From a virus, in the IMG/VR virus record IMGVR_UViG_3300010297_003417, positions 1 through 23,728 of that record: a DNA stretch of 23,728 nucleotides, one strand, 5' to 3'. Position 1 is the stretch's first letter; every line of letters starts with the position of its first letter. A model generated the notes under the pieces. That model saw nothing but the letters and a program-made list of their open reading frames with translations. It was not told where the DNA came from and did no database searches. Positions 6,669 through 13,709 of the stretch are shown here, piece by piece. Position numbers and translations under genes: made by a program.

Positions 6669-7407
6669 TGGTTGCAGTTTCACTTATGGTGATGAATTAG
6701 AAAATCATGAAGAAGAAAGGTGGTCTAATCATTTAAGTAAATTATTAAATGAAAAAATAATTAACATTGCTTTACCAGGCTCATCTAATAAACAAATATG
6801 GAGACGTACTATGGAGCGTCTCCATAATGAAGAATTTACTAATTGTTTTATATTATGGTCTGCCTTTGAACGTATTGAAACAATTGAATTTAATGCGGGT
6901 GTGACTATAAAATCAGATGATGGTGTTGCATTATCTAACATTCATCCAGATTATTATGTTCAATGGTCCCCTGCTAGATTAGATACAACCCCATGGAGAT
7001 ATAAAAAAGACGAGTTTGAAAATTTTTATTCCAGAATTTATTCGTCTGAAACTGGTATAATGGATACCGCATTTTATATGTATGATTTGTATAATATTTG
7101 TAAATTAAAAAATATTAATTACTATCAAGGCTTTTTTCATCAAGGTAATAAATTTGTAATAGAAAGAACTTTTAGTGAAAATAGATTAATAAATTATGGT
7201 ACAAGATTAGAAAGGGTAATAAATTCTTGGAATAATTTAATTAAAGAATTTACAGGTAATCAAAGAATTGGTTTTGATGAAAGGTCTTTATCATTTAATG
7301 AATTTACTGAAATAAATAATTACAATAAAATGCCAGAAGGACACCCAGGTCCAGAAGCCCATGAGGGGTATGCTAAATATTTATATGATAATTTTATAGT
7401 GAGGTAA
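6652..7407 (+). CDS. SGNH/GDSL hydrolase-like protein, copy 2
   Basis: Also 251 residues and a tandem paralogue of the preceding gene: NGCSFTYG with Ser9, LPGSSN (41-46), FILWSAFE, and C-terminal GHPGPEAHEGYAKYL with His231 and His237. As in copy 1 the usual Asp before the catalytic His is missing (Pro/Glu/Gly precede His231). Identity between the copies appears confined to the motif blocks, so the duplication is old. The ATG at 6652 lies within the end of copy 1. A 10-bp perfect inverted repeat sits inside this gene (6797-6826). The next gene, the carbamoyltransferase, starts two bases after the stop. Confidence 0.72.
   Translation: MTWLVNGCSFTYGDELENHEEERWSNHLSKLLNEKIINIALPGSSNKQIWRRTMERLHNEEFTNCFILWSAFERIETIEFNAGVTIKSDDGVALSNIHPDYYVQWSPARLDTTPWRYKKDEFENFYSRIYSSETGIMDTAFYMYDLYNICKLKNINYYQGFFHQGNKFVIERTFSENRLINYGTRLERVINSWNNLIKEFTGNQRIGFDERSLSFNEFTEINNYNKMPEGHPGPEAHEGYAKYLYDNFIVR
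6797..6826 (+). repeat. Perfect 10-bp inverted repeat inside a coding region
   Basis: TATGGAGACG at 6797-6806 is the exact reverse complement of CGTCTCCATA at 6817-6826, with a 10-base loop. It lies within the second SGNH-like gene and encodes part of a helix. It has no T-run, so it is not a terminator; it could be a structured site in mRNA or a chance palindrome. Confidence 0.7.
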
Positions 7408-7409
7408 TT

Positions 7410-8849
7410 ATGATTTTAGGATGGAGTGAAGGATTTCATGATGCAGCAGCCACAATATTAGATGATTATGGTAATATAGTCTTTGCATCACATTCAGAAA
7501 GATTTTCAGGTAAAAAGCACGAAAAGTTTATATCTAATGAACTTAAAAAACACATTAATGATAATTTTGAAACACCAGTTAAAGCTTTTTTCGAAAAACC
7601 GTTATTAAAAAAATCTAGACAGCTATATGCTGGTCAGTTTAAAACTGTTTTTTCAAAAAGACAGTTAGCTTGGAACCCTACGGTAACGTTTCATCACCAT
7701 TTATCCCATGCTGCTGCAGCTTTTCAAACTTCAAATTATAATGAAGCAGCTGCTGTAGTTGTTGATTCAATTGGAGAATGGGACACAACGACAATATGGA
7801 AATGTTGGTATGAAGATGGAAAAGCAAAATATAAAAAAGCTTATTCAAAAAAATACCCTAACAGTATTGGTTTATGGTATACTGCATTAACACATCATGT
7901 CGGTCTTAAACCATTAGATGAAGAATATATTTTTATGGGTATGGCAGCTTATGGTAAGTTTAATAGAGAGCTGTCAGAAAAGTTAAGCTTTTTATTTAAT
8001 CATAACTTACATAAGGGTATATCAAAAGATTTATCTAAAAATTATTCATTAGGTAAATATAAACCGGTAGATATAGCATTTAATGCACAAGTAGTATTAG
8101 AATATAGATTAAAAAATTTATTTAAAGAAGCATTAAGAATTTCAGATAATGTGGTTTATGGTGGTGGTGTAGCATTAAATTGTGTAGCTAATTCCGAACT
8201 TTATAGACTATGTGAAGGCAATTTATGGATTATGCCTAATCCAGGTGATGCAGGGGGATCATTAGGTGCAGCTGCATTAGCATATGGTGGTAAAGTTAAC
8301 TGGCAACACCCTTACTTAGGGTTTAATATTCAACCATCTAAACCATTGAAAGCATTAGCTAAAGATATTGTTATTCATATTAAAAGAAATGGTATGTGCG
8401 GAGTTGCAGTTGGCCCCGCTGAGTTTGGTCCTAGGGCTTTAGGTAATAGATCTTTATTAGCCGATCCTAGAGGACCAGAAGTAAAAGATTTAGTTAACAC
8501 CATTAAACGCAGACAAAAATTCAGACCTTTTGCCCCTGCAGTGCTAGAAGAAGATACTGGGCTATATTTTAACCCTAATTGGAAATCTCCTTATATGCAA
8601 ATGGTTGTTGATTGCAAAAAAGGTGATGAGTTACCAGCCATTATTCATAATGACGGTTCATCAAGAGTTCAAACTGTAGGAAAGGATGACCCAACTATTT
8701 TCAGACTTATATTAGAAGAATGGAAAAAACGTACTGGGTGTTCTGTACTACTCAATACATCCTTAAACATTAGAGGTGAACCAATGGTTAATAATGTTAT
8801 GGATGCCAAAAGATTCGAAAACAAATACGGAGTTAAAGTCTTCTATTAA
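7410..8849 (+). CDS. Carbamoyltransferase, NodU/TobZ family
   Basis: The 479-residue protein has both halves of the family. The N-terminal Kae1-like ATPase part shows HHHLSHAAAAF (96-105, metal-binding His), VVVDSIGEWDTT, and YGGGVALNCVAN with PNPGDAGGSLGAA. The C-terminal YrdC-like part shows GPAEFGPRALGNRSLLADPR, KFRPFAPAV and LLNTSLNIRGEP. Such enzymes make carbamoyl-adenylate from carbamoyl phosphate and ATP, then transfer the carbamoyl group to a hydroxyl on a sugar, antibiotic or, in some phage-related members, 5-hydroxymethylcytosine. It ends the modification island. GAGG precedes ATG 7410, the likely start. Acceptor unknown. Confidence 0.92.
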   Translation: MILGWSEGFHDAAATILDDYGNIVFASHSERFSGKKHEKFISNELKKHINDNFETPVKAFFEKPLLKKSRQLYAGQFKTVFSKRQLAWNPTVTFHHHLSHAAAAFQTSNYNEAAAVVVDSIGEWDTTTIWKCWYEDGKAKYKKAYSKKYPNSIGLWYTALTHHVGLKPLDEEYIFMGMAAYGKFNRELSEKLSFLFNHNLHKGISKDLSKNYSLGKYKPVDIAFNAQVVLEYRLKNLFKEALRISDNVVYGGGVALNCVANSELYRLCEGNLWIMPNPGDAGGSLGAAALAYGGKVNWQHPYLGFNIQPSKPLKALAKDIVIHIKRNGMCGVAVGPAEFGPRALGNRSLLADPRGPEVKDLVNTIKRRQKFRPFAPAVLEEDTGLYFNPNWKSPYMQMVVDCKKGDELPAIIHNDGSSRVQTVGKDDPTIFRLILEEWKKRTGCSVLLNTSLNIRGEPMVNNVMDAKRFENKYGVKVFY

Positions 8850-8857
8850 ACATACGC

Positions 8858-8864
8858 CTAAATA
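8858..8864 (+). promoter_or_regulatory. Possible T4-type late promoter element
   Basis: CTAAATA resembles the TATAAATA late box of T4-type phages and sits in the only short gap before the membrane-protein/curli gene run. It is just 8 bases before the ATG at 8873, so transcription would start almost at the start codon. The assignment is weak. Confidence 0.25.
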
Positions 8865-8872
8865 ATGGTGTC

Positions 8873-9169
8873 ATGGAACAGTTTTTTGAACTAATCGGTG
8901 ACGTTGGAGCTCCTATAGCGGGCTCTCTCGTCATGGGATTTTTTATATTTACAGTTATTAAGCAGATCTTAGAAGGTATTGTTGACGATATAAACACGCT
9001 TACTGGATTCTGCACCATGTTAGAAAATAGAGCTAGGACAATGAGTAATGAAATGATGAAAATTGATTTACTAGTATCTAGTGCGTTAGAGTTAAGACCT
9101 GATATTGATAGAATATCAAGAGCTGAAAACTTTATAGAAGATGGTAAAATAGATACGCGGAGAGATTAA
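8873..9169 (+). CDS. Small membrane-anchored coiled-coil protein, first of a pair
   Basis: The 98-residue protein begins with a short amphipathic segment (MEQFFELIGDVG), one hydrophobic helix (about 13-36, APIAGSLVMGFFIFTVIKQI), and a charged helical tail. The next gene has the same layout and a similar N-terminus (xxLIxDxGxPIxxSxxMGxFIxxxx), so they look like tandem paralogues. The first residues recall the small YvrJ-type phage membrane proteins, but this is a weak resemblance. A holin-type or envelope role is possible. It ends in TAATG, sharing a base with the next start, and opens the curli-containing gene run. Confidence 0.7.
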   Translation: MEQFFELIGDVGAPIAGSLVMGFFIFTVIKQILEGIVDDINTLTGFCTMLENRARTMSNEMMKIDLLVSSALELRPDIDRISRAENFIEDGKIDTRRD

Positions 9170-9453
9170 TGGAAAGTGAAGTTTCACAAATTTCTCAGCT
9201 TATTTCAGATTATGGCTTTCCTATTATCATGTCAGTTGGTATGGGATACTTTATATACTTTATCTGGAATTTTATTGGTGAAAAAATAGATCCTCAGATT
9301 GAGAAAATGCATTTTGCATTAATCAAAGTGATAGATCAAACACGCATGTTAGACCAGGATATTATTAGATTACAACAAAAAGTAAATGTTGTTCTCGAAT
9401 ATAGAGCAGTAGAGGAAATAAAAAAGAAAGCCGATGAAATTAAAAAGAAATAA
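9169..9453 (+). CDS. Small membrane-anchored coiled-coil protein, second of a pair
   Basis: A 94-residue protein with one membrane helix (about 14-37, DYGFPIIMSVGMGYFIYFIW) and a long charged helix ending in Lys-rich repeats (EEIKKKADEIKKK). It shares topology and spaced residues with the preceding protein. The 3' end overlaps csgF by 20 bases, so it is probably translated together with the curli genes. The two proteins could form a membrane complex; the sequence does not say whether they serve lysis or secretion. Confidence 0.72.
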   Translation: MESEVSQISQLISDYGFPIIMSVGMGYFIYFIWNFIGEKIDPQIEKMHFALIKVIDQTRMLDQDIIRLQQKVNVVLEYRAVEEIKKKADEIKKK

Positions 9454-9913
9454 TTTATTTTTAGTACTATTTACATTACCACTTTATTCTACAGAAATAG
9501 TCCATAAATTTAAAAACCCTTCATTTAGTGGTATAGGCACTGGTGCACATTATCTTACTATTGAAAACCAAGAACATTCAAGAAAGAAAGCAATAGAAGA
9601 AGCCCTTGAAGCTGCAAAAAAAGCAGCTGAAAGAGAAGCAGATAACACCACGTTAGCTAAGTTTATTCGTAACTTAGAATCAAGAATATACGCACAATTT
9701 GCTAAACAATTAGTAGAATCAATGTTTAGTAATGATAACCCTGCATCATTTGGATCATTTGCCTTAGAAGGTAATATTGTAACATGGGAAGTTGTTACTG
9801 CTGAAGATGGTTCAGAATGGATTAAATTGACAATAACAGCAACAGATGGTACTGAGACGGTTATAGAAATACCAGTTGGAACTGGAAACTATGCTCAGGA
9901 TCCTGATGGTTAG
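9434..9913 (+). CDS. csgF: CsgF-like curli assembly factor
   Basis: The 159-residue protein has a signal peptide (MKLKRNNLFLVLFTLPLYS) followed at once by the CsgF mature signature: EIVHKFKNPSFSGIG, matching the Phe-x-Asn-Pro-x-Phe-x-Gly segment of E. coli CsgF, which inserts in the CsgG pore and forms its second constriction. A helical stretch with Ala/Glu-rich repeats follows (about 50-100), then a beta-rich end (residues 111-148) equivalent to the CsgF C-terminal domain that presents the nucleator at the surface. In bacteria CsgF couples CsgG to curlin nucleation outside the cell. It overlaps csgG by 8 bases. The length is slightly above the usual ~140. Confidence 0.88.
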   Translation: MKLKRNNLFLVLFTLPLYSTEIVHKFKNPSFSGIGTGAHYLTIENQEHSRKKAIEEALEAAKKAAEREADNTTLAKFIRNLESRIYAQFAKQLVESMFSNDNPASFGSFALEGNIVTWEVVTAEDGSEWIKLTITATDGTETVIEIPVGTGNYAQDPDG

Positions 9914-10808
9914 AATCTTATTAACATTATTAATTTTACAAGGTTGTGCATCTGTACCAAAATGGTCTGATGGTCCAGGTAACTGTGCTTATGAAACTGG
10001 TAAATATAGTGAGGGGTTTAGTAAAGATGTTGTTACAGGTATAGCTAAGCCAATAACTAGAAAATATATTTGTGTTGAGCAACCATCTGTAGTTAAATTA
10101 CCATCTTATATTCAATTATTAGAATTACCACCAGCAAAGGAACAGCCAGTGGTTGCAGTATATCAATTTTTAGATAAAACCGGTCAAAGAAAAGCTAGAG
10201 ATGGAATTGCTGATTTTTCTACTGCTGTAACTCAAGGTGGTGTTGAAATGGTTGTTGATGCACTAAAGACTGCAGGTGAAGGTACATGGTTTAGAGTTGC
10301 AGAAAGAAATGGTATAGACAATTTAGTTAGAGAAAGACAAATTATAAGAAGTGCTAGGCAAGATTTTGCTAAGCAAAACGATCAAGAAAAATTTCAAGAT
10401 TTGAATCCACTCTTATTTGCTGGTATGATTATAGAGGGTGGTATTATTGGTTATGACACTAATATCAGGTCAGGTGGTCTTGGGGCCAGAACACTTGGTA
10501 TTGGAATCAGTAAACAATATAGGCAAGATGTTGTTACTGTAAGTATGAGAGCTGTTTCAGTTCTAACAGGTGAAGTTTTACTAAACGTCCAAACTCGTAA
10601 GACTATTCTGAGCTACGGTTCAGGGGGAGACGTCTTCCGTTTTATTGAGCAAGGTACTCAGCTTATTGAGTTAGAGGACGGTGTTGGTAATAATGAATCA
10701 GTGACATTTGCAGTACGAACAGCCATTGAGGCTGCAGTATTGGAATTAATACACCAAGGCCATTCACGTGGTTATTGGACAATCGAGGGATATAACGAAA
10801 ATGAATAA
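9906..10808 (+). CDS. csgG: CsgG-like curli secretion pore lipoprotein
   Basis: From ATG 9906 the protein is 300 residues with a short lipoprotein signal (MVRILLTLLILQGC; lipobox L-Q-G-C, lipidated Cys14). The mature part follows CsgG closely: AKEQPVVAVYQFLDKTGQRK, FSTAVTQGGVEMVVDALKTA, FRVAERNGIDNLVRERQIIR, a membrane-spanning hairpin region around GIGISKQYRQDVVTVSMRAV, and TGEVLLNVQTRKTILSYG. CsgG nonamers form the ungated outer-membrane channel for curlin. The frame is open to ATG 9876, but the lipobox distance and the AGGA at 9898-9901 favour 9906. Overlaps with csgF and the curlin gene (8 bases each) imply coupled expression. This places the product in the host outer membrane. Confidence 0.93.
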   Translation: MVRILLTLLILQGCASVPKWSDGPGNCAYETGKYSEGFSKDVVTGIAKPITRKYICVEQPSVVKLPSYIQLLELPPAKEQPVVAVYQFLDKTGQRKARDGIADFSTAVTQGGVEMVVDALKTAGEGTWFRVAERNGIDNLVRERQIIRSARQDFAKQNDQEKFQDLNPLLFAGMIIEGGIIGYDTNIRSGGLGARTLGIGISKQYRQDVVTVSMRAVSVLTGEVLLNVQTRKTILSYGSGGDVFRFIEQGTQLIELEDGVGNNESVTFAVRTAIEAAVLELIHQGHSRGYWTIEGYNENE

Positions 10809-11535
10809 ACTTTTAAGTATAGCATTGCTATTGTCGACATCTTTTATTTTCGCACAAGCCACTGATGATAACGAGATTAACATAACTCAAACTGGTGACA
10901 CTTTATCTTTATACATAGACCAAATTGGTTTTGGAAACAAGATAGGTGGTGATAATGGATCTTCTGGATCTTTATCAGCTATGTCAATTACCGGTACAAG
11001 CTTATCGTTTGATCTTGATTTTACAGGAGATCAAAACTTATTGTTTGGTCCTGTTGTAGCAGATAGTTCTACTTATCTGCTTAATTTAACAGGGGATAGT
11101 AATAGTATTGATTGGAATATAGGATATATCGGAAGTGCTGATAGTTCAAATATTAACTTTGATATTACTGGTGACAGTAATACTTTTGATTTAGATCAAG
11201 GTTATATTTACAGTGCTGAAAGACTTGATGCCGATTTAATACTAATTGGTAGCTCGAATATTTTTGATATTGATTGGGAGTCTGATGATATTATATGGAA
11301 CTTTGATATAACTGGTGGTTCAAATAACATTAACACACTTCAAAGCGATGGTGCTAATGAAATTACATTTGACCTAACTGGAGATTCTGCAGATATAGAT
11401 ATCACACAGATTACAGGTACATGTTCAGGACAAAATGCTGGATGTGCTACACCAAATGGTATAATTACTATGGATGTAACTTCAGATAATGCAACAATTC
11501 AAATTGTACAAAAAGATTCAACTACCGATTCTTAA
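10801..11535 (+). CDS. Curlin-like repeat protein 1 (putative CsgA/CsgB-type amyloid subunit)
   Basis: The 244-residue product starts with a signal peptide (MNKLLSIALLLSTSFIFAQA) and then consists of about eight 20-30-residue repeats, each built around (I/F)xFDxTGDSNxxDxx. The first, NITQTGDTLSLYIDQIGFGN, has the classic curlin Q-x-G-x-x-N pattern; later units replace the Gln ladder with Asp. The composition is rich in Ser, Asn, Asp, Gly, Ile and nearly free of Lys/Arg, as expected for a secreted beta-solenoid fibre protein. Two Cys (208, 215) flank a loop in the seventh unit. Its position directly after csgF-csgG makes it the likely substrate of the pore. ATG 10801 is chosen because it starts the signal peptide; the frame is open to 10768. 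Confidence 0.85.
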   Translation: MNKLLSIALLLSTSFIFAQATDDNEINITQTGDTLSLYIDQIGFGNKIGGDNGSSGSLSAMSITGTSLSFDLDFTGDQNLLFGPVVADSSTYLLNLTGDSNSIDWNIGYIGSADSSNINFDITGDSNTFDLDQGYIYSAERLDADLILIGSSNIFDIDWESDDIIWNFDITGGSNNINTLQSDGANEITFDLTGDSADIDITQITGTCSGQNAGCATPNGIITMDVTSDNATIQIVQKDSTTDS

Positions 11536-12640
11536 TCTATTATTAATCAGTGGGGTCAGCTTTGCTGACTCCATTGGTGATATCATTGAACAGACGGGTT
11601 CAACTCAATTAATTAGAGACAAAGAAGAAATATCAGTTACAGAAACATATTTACCAGGTATTGAATTATACGATACAGCTGAAACCTCAAATGGTAGAAT
11701 GCTTATTGAATTTAAAGATAAGGCAGAACTGGCATTAACTGAGCATACTAGCGTATTGATTGATGAAATAATTTATGATCCAAACCCAAATTTATCTAAA
11801 ATGTCTTTAAAAATGGTACAAGGTACAGCCCGATTTGCTTCAGGTTCTCTTGGATTAGTCAATAAAGCTAATATTGATATACAGACCCCAACAGCCACAA
11901 TAGGTATTAGAGGAACAGATTTTACCACAACTATTGATGAAATAGGAAGAAGTTTGATTATGCTTTTACCAGACGATAAGGGTGACCCTTCAGGTGAAAT
12001 AATTATAACTAATGCAGGTGGATCAATAACATTAAATGAAGCTTATCAAGCCACTTTAGTTCAATCATTTGATAAAATTCCAGAACAATCTTATGTTGTT
12101 GATAATATTAATAATAGTATGATAGATAATATGTTTATTGTTAATCCCCCTCCAGAAGTAAAACGACAAATGGAAGATGAAGCAGCTGATAGTGCTTATG
12201 CAGATCAAGGGGTATTAGATATTGATTTTTTGGAATATAATGAATTAGAAAAAGATATAGATGATTATTTAGAAGAAAATGAAGATAAAAATAGTAGAAT
12301 AGATTATGATGCATTAAGCGGTGATTTTTTACCAAATTTATTAGACGTCGTGGAAGAATTATTGAGAACTACTGCTGCATTAGGTGATGCACAAGGTACA
12401 GATAGTTTAGCTGGATTTTCTTTAAAAGGTGCAGAATTTGGTTTTAATAAAGATTCACAATATAATATTTTTCAAGAAGATGGAAGATTAATTGTTTTTA
12501 GAGACATAAATGGTAGAATTACTATATCATTTCAACCAGGTGCTAATTTTAGTTTAACAACAGAAGTAGAAGGATATGCTGGTACTATTACAGGTAACAA
12601 TGGTGAAGATATAATAGTGGTGATCAAGCAAACAAACTAG
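11489..12640 (+). CDS. Secreted FecR-domain protein
   Basis: The 383-residue protein begins with a signal peptide (positive N-terminus FKLYKK, hydrophobic core LPILNLLLISGVSFA, cleavage near residue 26). Residues about 45-148 form a FecR domain: LPGIELYDTAETSNGRMLIE, LALTEHTSVLID, KMVQGTARFASGSLG and IQTPTATIGIRGTDF. The rest is acidic (about 205-300) with a beta-rich C-terminus. There is no membrane anchor or anti-sigma domain. In bacteria, stand-alone periplasmic FecR proteins are often encoded beside CHASE2-cyclase receptors, and a CHASE2 cyclase lies three genes downstream here. The ATG at 11489 lies inside the curlin gene (47-base overlap) and is needed for the signal peptide. Confidence 0.85.
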   Translation: MQQFKLYKKIQLPILNLLLISGVSFADSIGDIIEQTGSTQLIRDKEEISVTETYLPGIELYDTAETSNGRMLIEFKDKAELALTEHTSVLIDEIIYDPNPNLSKMSLKMVQGTARFASGSLGLVNKANIDIQTPTATIGIRGTDFTTTIDEIGRSLIMLLPDDKGDPSGEIIITNAGGSITLNEAYQATLVQSFDKIPEQSYVVDNINNSMIDNMFIVNPPPEVKRQMEDEAADSAYADQGVLDIDFLEYNELEKDIDDYLEENEDKNSRIDYDALSGDFLPNLLDVVEELLRTTAALGDAQGTDSLAGFSLKGAEFGFNKDSQYNIFQEDGRLIVFRDINGRITISFQPGANFSLTTEVEGYAGTITGNNGEDIIVVIKQTN

Positions 12641-12651
12641 CTATATATTAG

Positions 12652-12861
12652 ATGCCTATTAAATTCAGACAATCAGAAAAGGTTTTTAAGAAAGACGGTC
12701 CTAAAATAGCACCGGTTAAACATTATTACATAAAACAAACACCTACCACCGAATTAATTGATTATATCAATAAAGGTCAAAAAAATAAAGTGAAACAAAA
12801 ATGTAGAAATGAATTAACAAGAAGGGGTGTAAGACTCGTCTGGACAGCTAATGGCAGTTAA
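12652..12861 (+). CDS. Conserved small basic phage protein
   Basis: The 69-residue protein is basic with a shape I recall from many marine T4-type phages: MPIKFRQSEKVF at the start, KHYYIKQTPTTELIDYI in the middle and KCRNELTRRGVRLVW at the end. It has no signal or membrane segment, so unlike its neighbours it stays in the cytoplasm. Function unknown; nucleic-acid binding is plausible from charge. It separates the FecR gene from the second curlin gene and overlaps the next gene by 11 bases. Confidence 0.75.
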   Translation: MPIKFRQSEKVFKKDGPKIAPVKHYYIKQTPTTELIDYINKGQKNKVKQKCRNELTRRGVRLVWTANGS

Positions 12862-13006
12862 AAGCAAATCTTTTCAAAAATTTCATGTACCTACCGCTGG
12901 AATACGTGGTAAAAAAACTTCTATTGGCCTAAATAACTTAGCAACGTCTACAATGAATAAAAATAAAAGACGCTCACTAAAAAAATATCGTGGTCAAGGA
13001 AAATAA
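12851..13006 (+). CDS. Very small basic protein (51 residues)
   Basis: A 51-residue frame runs from ATG 12851 to TAA 13006, overlapping the preceding gene by 11 bases and the GTG start of the second curlin-like gene by 17. It has many Lys/Arg residues (VKSKSFQKF, GIRGKKT, NKNKRRSLKKYRGQGK) and no hydrophobic core, suggesting nucleic-acid binding. The chained overlaps and the lack of any other frame in this gap support it as a real gene. No family recognised. Confidence 0.6.
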   Translation: MAVKSKSFQKFHVPTAGIRGKKTSIGLNNLATSTMNKNKRRSLKKYRGQGK

Positions 13007-13709
13007 TTCAGATAAAGGTTTATTAGCAATAGGGTGGATAATTTTATTTACCTGGTGTGCTCTTGCGTTTGGTGACGATAATAAAATTACTATTGACCAA
13101 ACTGGTGGTGATAACTTCAATCTCACAATCAATCAATTTGGTTCAAACAATGTCATCAAAATGTATGATCCATATTCTTATGTCAATGGTGCAAATATGT
13201 CATTACATTTTTATCAAAACAATGATGGTTCAAATCAAAACACAATAGACCTTTGGCACTTAGATGGAAATAATAATAGTATTCGTTGGGGTCAGGGTGG
13301 TAAACTAGATGATGCATCTGATACTACATTCTATTTTGATGGAACTGAAAGTGGTGGTCATTACGCTAACTTTGATATACACGGAAGTTATAATAATATT
13401 GCAGGTTGGCAAGCAAACTCAGGTAATGGTGCTCACACATATAATCAACTAATCTTTAGTAGTTATAATGATGTATATGTAGAACAACGAGGTGATGGTG
13501 ATAAAACATTAAATCTTACTATTAATAATGATGGTAATGACGTAGAAGTATTTCAAAAGAATACTGGACATACAGCAACAATTAACTTATCAGGTTCAGA
13601 CCCAACCATACTCTATCTATTACAACAAGGATATACATCACAAACTTATTCACTTTCACAAAACTGTGTAACTGTAGGTGGCTGCAGTGTATCAGTCACA
13701 CAACAATGA
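12990..13709 (+). CDS. Curlin-like repeat protein 2
   Basis: The 239-residue product starts at GTG 12990 and carries a signal peptide (hydrophobic GLLAIGWIILFTWCALAFG, residues 10-28). The mature protein opens with KITIDQTGGDNFNLTINQFG, a curlin-type repeat with the Gln-x-Gly pattern, then has Asn/Gly/Ser/Thr-rich strands of 20-25 residues (NTIDLWHLDGNNNSIRWGQG, NFDIHGSYNNIAGW, DVYVEQRGDG, DVEVFQKNTG), less regular than in protein 1. A Cys pair (226, 232) lies near the end, as in protein 1. It is probably a second fibre subunit or nucleator, comparable with the CsgA/CsgB division. Its stop overlaps the cyclase start as ATGA. Confidence 0.8.
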   Translation: MVKENNSDKGLLAIGWIILFTWCALAFGDDNKITIDQTGGDNFNLTINQFGSNNVIKMYDPYSYVNGANMSLHFYQNNDGSNQNTIDLWHLDGNNNSIRWGQGGKLDDASDTTFYFDGTESGGHYANFDIHGSYNNIAGWQANSGNGAHTYNQLIFSSYNDVYVEQRGDGDKTLNLTINNDGNDVEVFQKNTGHTATINLSGSDPTILYLLQQGYTSQTYSLSQNCVTVGGCSVSVTQQ

